Source of the DNA: Betaproteobacteria bacterium
Lineage (GTDB): Bacteria > Pseudomonadota > Gammaproteobacteria > Burkholderiales > SG8-41
Direction of reading: 5' to 3'
NCBI GenBank assembly: GCA_025353085.1
Contig: JANXRI010000456.1
Coordinates: forward strand, 1 to 7,382
DNA: 7,382 nucleotides
The position numbers and the translations under genes were made by a program. Of the stretch, positions 6,671 to 7,382 are shown in pieces (position 1 is the stretch's first letter; the number at the start of each line of letters is the position of its first letter). The notes under the pieces are model-generated. The model was not told the origin of the DNA. It made no database searches and worked only from the letters and a program-made list of their open reading frames with translations.

Positions 6671-6914
6671 TGAGGAGCGCGGCGCGACCGGGGTCGGTGG
6701 TGGGCCAACCCCGCGTGAATACCGTCGCGCCCGTGCCTGCGCTTTTCGTCAAGCCATGGTGCAGCCGGCGGACTTCGGGCTGCTCCGCGCCGGCCAGAAT
6801 GACGCCGAAAGTGTCGAGCAGCACGAGCTTGGCATGCTGCTGAACTGCGCCGGGGATGTCTTCCCACTGTGTCCCCGCGATGAAGTGCGCCAGTTTTTCG
6901 ATCTGTTCAGCCAT
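6606..6914 (-). pseudogene. MmgE/PrpD-family protein, 5' fragment only
   Basis: The first 86 or so residues of an MmgE/PrpD-family protein remain; the family includes 2-methylcitrate dehydratase (PrpD) and is usually about 450 residues. Recognisable parts are MAEQIEKLAHFIAG, AKLVLLDTFGVILAGAEQPEVRRL and DPGRAALLNGIAG. After about 6657 the similarity stops; the frame runs 16 more codons through integrase sequence in another frame and ends at 6606. I chose the ATG at 6914 because AAAGGA (6921-6926) sits six bases upstream; an earlier ATG at 6944 lacks this. The gene is divergent from the Bug-type receptor gene, a common arrangement for carboxylic-acid catabolism. The enzyme must be non-functional here. 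Confidence 0.78.
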
Positions 6915-7082
6915 TGCGTTTCCTTTGTCTCGATGGTCGATCATCTCATGAGCTGGCCGCGGCGGTTCATCACCGCGTTATCGCGAAGACTGGAAAAAGA
7001 CTTCCGGATTCGCGGCGCGGTACGCTACGATGAGACTGGCCTCGCGAGTGCGCGAATGTCCAACACTGAACGAGAAGACACC
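6915..7082. promoter_or_regulatory. Divergent intergenic region with short dyads
   Basis: This 168-base region must hold the promoters of the MmgE/PrpD fragment (left) and the Bug-type receptor gene (right). GCGGT (6962-6966) pairs with ACCGC (6972-6976), and CGCGAA (6982-6987) pairs with TTCGCG (7009-7014). These may be regulator sites, but dyads of this length occur by chance in GC-rich DNA. I see no strong sigma70 hexamers. Confidence 0.35.
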
Positions 7083-7382
7083 ATGAAAGGGCTTTCCACC
7101 GCGTTGGTGCGGCTATTCGCTGTGGCCGGGGTGATGATGCTTGCGGGCGCCGCCGGCGCTCAGCAGCCGTATCCCGACAAACCGATCCGCCTCCTCGTCC
7201 CCTATGCGCCGGGCGGCAGCACCGACCTGCTTGCGCGTCTTATCGGCCCGAAGCTCACCGAAAGCTGGGGCCAGCAGGTGATCGTGGACAACCGGCCCGG
7301 CGGCAACACGATCATCGGCACGCAGGCGTTGACCAAAGCGGAGCCCGATGGTTACACGATTCTCCTCATGGCGATCGCGCAC
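7083..7382 (+). CDS. Bug/TctC-family tripartite tricarboxylate transport receptor, 3' end outside window
   Basis: The first 100 residues of a periplasmic solute-binding protein of the Bug (TctC) family, which capture carboxylates or related small molecules for TTT-type uptake or sensing. Residues 1-26 form a signal peptide: basic start with Lys2 and Arg10, hydrophobic core AVAGVMMLAG, and a likely cut after Ala26 (AAGA/QQ). The mature start shows family hallmarks: YPDKPIRLLVPYAPGG (30-45), STDLLARLIGPKL (46-58), VIVDNRPGGN (66-75) and EPDGYTILL. ATG 7083 is chosen because it begins the signal peptide; an in-frame ATG at 7056 would add nine hydrophilic residues. A weak ribosome site (GAGAAG, 7072-7077) precedes it. 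The frame is open at the window end. Bug receptors are greatly expanded in Burkholderiales, often beside genes for ligand catabolism. Confidence 0.9.
   Translation, partial: MKGLSTALVRLFAVAGVMMLAGAAGAQQPYPDKPIRLLVPYAPGGSTDLLARLIGPKLTESWGQQVIVDNRPGGNTIIGTQALTKAEPDGYTILLMAIAH

Noticed and set aside
7113..7382. A minus-strand open frame at the right edge.
   Set aside because: It is antisense to the well-supported Bug-family gene, and its existence follows from high GC content.

Overview
The window looks like a small accessory island set in a GC-rich proteobacterial chromosome. The right edge (about 6660-7382) is visibly more GC-rich. It carries the first part of an MmgE/PrpD-family gene and, divergent from it, a Bug/TctC-type periplasmic solute-binding protein. 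That pairing is typical of Burkholderiales and some Hyphomicrobiales, so I infer a beta- or alphaproteobacterium; the sequence does not settle which. The rest has lower GC, AT-rich promoters and mobile-element genes at both ends, as expected of acquired DNA.

From left to right: the 3' part of a DDE (rve-type) transposase (3-701, +); a 255-base non-coding gap; a 612-residue HipA-like kinase with an AbiEi-like winged-helix N-terminus (957-2795, -); a 184-base divergent regulatory region with a 41-base near-perfect palindrome and a second related 15-base dyad; a coiled-coil DUF2130 protein with PD-(D/E)XK-like residues (2980-4608, +); a stand-alone ParB-like protein four bases downstream (4613-5569, +); and a small DUF2188 protein (5617-5853, +). 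A tyrosine recombinase without its N-terminal domains (5771-6670, -) converges on the DUF2188 gene and overlaps it. Its 5' end is fused out of frame to the truncated MmgE/PrpD gene (about 6657-6914, -). The window ends inside the Bug-family gene (7083 onward, +).

The most interesting unit is 957-5853. A Hip kinase with no HipB partner but its own DNA-binding-type domain faces an operon of a nuclease-like coiled-coil protein and a ParB-like protein, across what looks like a shared symmetric operator/promoter. A toxin-antitoxin or defence role fits the parts and the island setting, but it is inference: I recognise the domains, not the combination as a named system. The transposase fragment and the truncated integrase are what remains of the DNA-mobility genes, and the integrase/mmgE junction marks a rearrangement that broke both genes.
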